Shown in pieces: positions 62,743 through 64,000 of a DNA stretch of 64,000 bases. The position numbers and the translations under genes were made by a program. A model generated the notes under the pieces. It saw only the letters and a program-made list of their open reading frames with translations, ran no database searches and was not told where the DNA came from. This stretch comes from Marinobacter xestospongiae (GTDB lineage: Bacteria; Pseudomonadota; Gammaproteobacteria; Pseudomonadales; Oleiphilaceae): positions 60,203-124,202 of the forward strand of contig NZ_JAKZAK010000018.1 in assembly GCF_023156385.1 (NCBI RefSeq), in the 5' to 3' direction. The first letter of the stretch is position 1, and each line of letters begins with the position of its first letter.

Positions 62743-63108
62743 CTACTTGTGCAACATCAGCCTGAACGAAACATCGTCAACCTGCCCAATCACCACGGCT
62801 TTGTCGACTTGCGCCAGGAAAACGGTATTAATTCTCTGGCGAATCTCTCCGGCCTCGGCCTCTCTCGCCACAACAATGTCGACCAGATAAGCTTCACTAT
62901 CACCCTCGGCGCGCACGGTTCCATAGAAGCCAACCGCCTCGTCGCGTTCCCGGATCGCGCCCTTAAAACTGAGGTCTTCTGCAATCCTTGCCACGACTTC
63001 GTGCTCACCGTAGAAGAAATGCACCTCAGCAGGCCTATCGGCAGGTGCTTGCGAGCATCCGGCAATTACAAACAGCGTCAGAGCGACAAGCGTTGATAGC
63101 GCTTTCAT
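62743..63108 (-). CDS. Small lipoprotein of unknown function
   Basis: 121 residues. Lipoprotein signal peptide with lipobox IAGC (MKALSTLVALTLFVIAGCSQ; Ser+2 suggests the outer membrane). The mature domain is short and beta-rich: VHFFYGEHEVVARIAEDLSFKG, GFYGTVRAEGDSEAYLVDIVVAREAEAGEI, INTVFLAQVDKAVVIGQVDDVSFRLML. No family recognised. Its ATG overlaps the stop of the preceding small gene (ATGA), so the two are coupled. Confidence 0.65.
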   Translation of the reverse strand: MKALSTLVALTLFVIAGCSQAPADRPAEVHFFYGEHEVVARIAEDLSFKGAIRERDEAVGFYGTVRAEGDSEAYLVDIVVAREAEAGEIRQRINTVFLAQVDKAVVIGQVDDVSFRLMLHK

Positions 63109-63398
63109 GTGCCTTCGGCCGTACGGGCATCAAGAGGGTTTCCAGCCGGCGTCCCGTCTTGTTCAGGCGATGCCTCTTTCTCCACCATCGCCAAAATCTT
63201 TGTCGCCCTTTCAAAATGATCCAGCTTATGGGTTTGAATCCACCAGGTTGCGGCTTCCATCAGCAACTCGGGGTCATCATTCCTGTTGGCGAAAAAGGCA
63301 TAGAATGAGACCGAGACCCCCTCACCTTTTTGCGCGATCTTGCGTCTGCATACCTGGACGACTTTCTCTTTCAACGATTGTTTCACCGTGCACTCCAT
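63105..63398 (-). CDS. Hypothetical cytosolic protein
   Basis: 97 residues from ATG 63398, or 93 from GTG 63386, which has GGAG 7 nt upstream and is probably the true start. Helical and charged: KQSLKEKVVQVCRRKIAQ, SVSFYAFFANRNDDPELLMEAATWWIQTHKLDHFERATKILAMVEKE. No motif or family recognised. Paired by a 4-nt overlap with the lipoprotein gene, suggesting a shared role. Confidence 0.6.
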   Translation of the reverse strand: MECTVKQSLKEKVVQVCRRKIAQKGEGVSVSFYAFFANRNDDPELLMEAATWWIQTHKLDHFERATKILAMVEKEASPEQDGTPAGNPLDARTAEGT

Positions 63399-63414
63399 AC
63401 GCCGGATACAGGCT

Positions 63415-63437
63415 CACGGCGGGCTTTACCCGCCGTG
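63415..63437. repeat. Perfect hairpin between two small genes
   Basis: CACGGCGGG, CTTTA, CCCGCCGTG: 9-bp stem, 5-nt loop, without a T-run, between the GFA gene and the 97-residue gene. Confidence 0.55.
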
Positions 63438-63451
63438 TTACCGCTTCACAC

Positions 63452-63844
63452 CTAGAACGGGTGGCCATCGAACTGTTTGGCACCGTCGCCGATCGTCAGC
63501 CAGCCGGGCTTTTCAGACACAAACTCATGAAAGGCGTTCTCCAGCAGCAGCTCATCGTCAATGCAATTGGCGGCAACCGGGAAGGATTCCGCCTCGGAAA
63601 GCACCTCCCCCAGAGCCGTACCACACACCGAGCAGAAGCACCGATCGTATTTGTAGGGCGGCTGTGCCTTGAAGGTAGATATCCGATCACGGCCCTGAGT
63701 AATCCTGAACGTATCCGCCCGCACAAACACCAGCGCACTTGCGCCAACCTTGCGGCACCGAGTGCAGTGGCATGTTCCCAACATGCCTGGCGCCTCACTG
63801 AGCTCAAACCGCACCTCTCCACAGCAACAGCTTCCGTTGATCAT
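63452..63844 (-). CDS. GFA family protein (glutathione-dependent formaldehyde-activating type)
   Basis: 130 residues. Zinc-binding Cys pattern SCCCGEVRF, CHCTRCRK and CFCSVCGTALG, with FVRADTFRITQGRDRISTFKA between. The family takes its name from an enzyme that condenses formaldehyde with glutathione; most members, including this one, have no proven substrate. It stands alone, 53 bp upstream of the hypothetical/lipoprotein pair on the same strand. Confidence 0.87.
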   Translation of the reverse strand: MINGSCCCGEVRFELSEAPGMLGTCHCTRCRKVGASALVFVRADTFRITQGRDRISTFKAQPPYKYDRCFCSVCGTALGEVLSEAESFPVAANCIDDELLLENAFHEFVSEKPGWLTIGDGAKQFDGHPF

Positions 63845-64000
63845 TGTCTTTTTCCTTCATTGGTTGGCTGACCGGGAATTGAAACTCCCCCGGCCATTAC
63901 ACAGCCAAACACTGTATAAATCAGGCTCTTCACTTCTTCTGGTGGGTAACCCTTTATTTTCCTATCATTTTTGGTCACTGTTATCCCATCCGATTAACGC
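63845..64000. other. Right edge, no gene recognised
   Basis: 156 bp of lower G+C than the rest. No complete reading frame, tRNA or terminator could be supported before the window ends. Confidence 0.4.

Noticed and set aside
63400..64000. Integron cassettes with attC sites around the small genes at the right edge
   Set aside because: Hairpins are present but no paired RYYYAAC/GTTRRRY core sites, and the genes are not separated by similar repeats.
1..64000. CRISPR arrays, complete insertion sequences, prophage genes or rRNA genes
   Set aside because: No regularly spaced identical repeats, transposase, phage structural gene or rRNA segment was seen.

Overview
The window (about 60% G+C) reads as chromosomal DNA of a marine-type gammaproteobacterium. 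Housekeeping gene orders rpsP-rimM-trmD-rplS, ffh/ypjD/corB-like, hemA-prfA-prmC, lolB-ispE-tRNA-Gln-prs-rplY-pth-ychF and minCDE are all gammaproteobacterial. Ornithine-lipid genes, a glycerol regulon of Pseudomonas type and many conserved DUF genes suggest Marinobacter or a close relative; the genus is inference, not proof.

Layout. 1-4.5 kb: xerD (cut by the left edge), then the ribosomal/tRNA operon and ffh on the minus strand. 4.6-10.5 kb: ypjD-like and CNNM/CBS membrane genes, a DUF1631 protein and a TonB-like protein. 10.5-13.3 kb: grxD, argF and an orphan ABC ATPase. 13.3-17.4 kb: glpK / glpR-glpD with three GlpR-like operators. 17.5-22 kb: an RstBA-like two-component system divergent from olsB-olsA. 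22-29.5 kb: SlyD, an acetyl-CoA hydrolase/transferase, a small exported protein, a glycosyltransferase-PAP2 pair, an unrecognised anchored protein and a Notum/pectinacetylesterase-like enzyme. 29.7-37.6 kb: dinB, DUF1244-HopJ-minCDE, DUF2804, START, CBS and PhoH genes. 37.7-43.9 kb: fatty acyl catabolism (acyl-CoA ligase, AraC regulator, thiolase, LCAD-like dehydrogenase, HSD10-like SDR). 44-49 kb: a rimK/rimB cluster with MscS, an M14 deacylase and YjbQ. 49-62.5 kb: photolyase, the hemA operon, and the TPR-lolB-ispE-prs-rplY-pth-ychF run with two tRNAs. 62.7-63.9 kb: three small minus-strand genes after tRNA-Met.

Most notable. (i) Both olsBA and the glycosyltransferase-PAP2 operon are preceded by 7-bp direct repeats with 11-bp period that look like PhoB boxes. 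This suggests one phosphate-starvation lipid-replacement regulon making ornithine lipid and a glycolipid. (ii) Between hemA and the TPR gene lies a 282-nt element that folds, by long imperfect inverted repeats, into a three-way junction. Most of its mismatches are G-U wobbles on the plus strand, which suggests a structured RNA, or else a MITE-like insertion. A 22-bp stretch matching one arm recurs upstream of the DUF1244 gene. No CRISPR array, complete insertion sequence, prophage or rRNA was seen.
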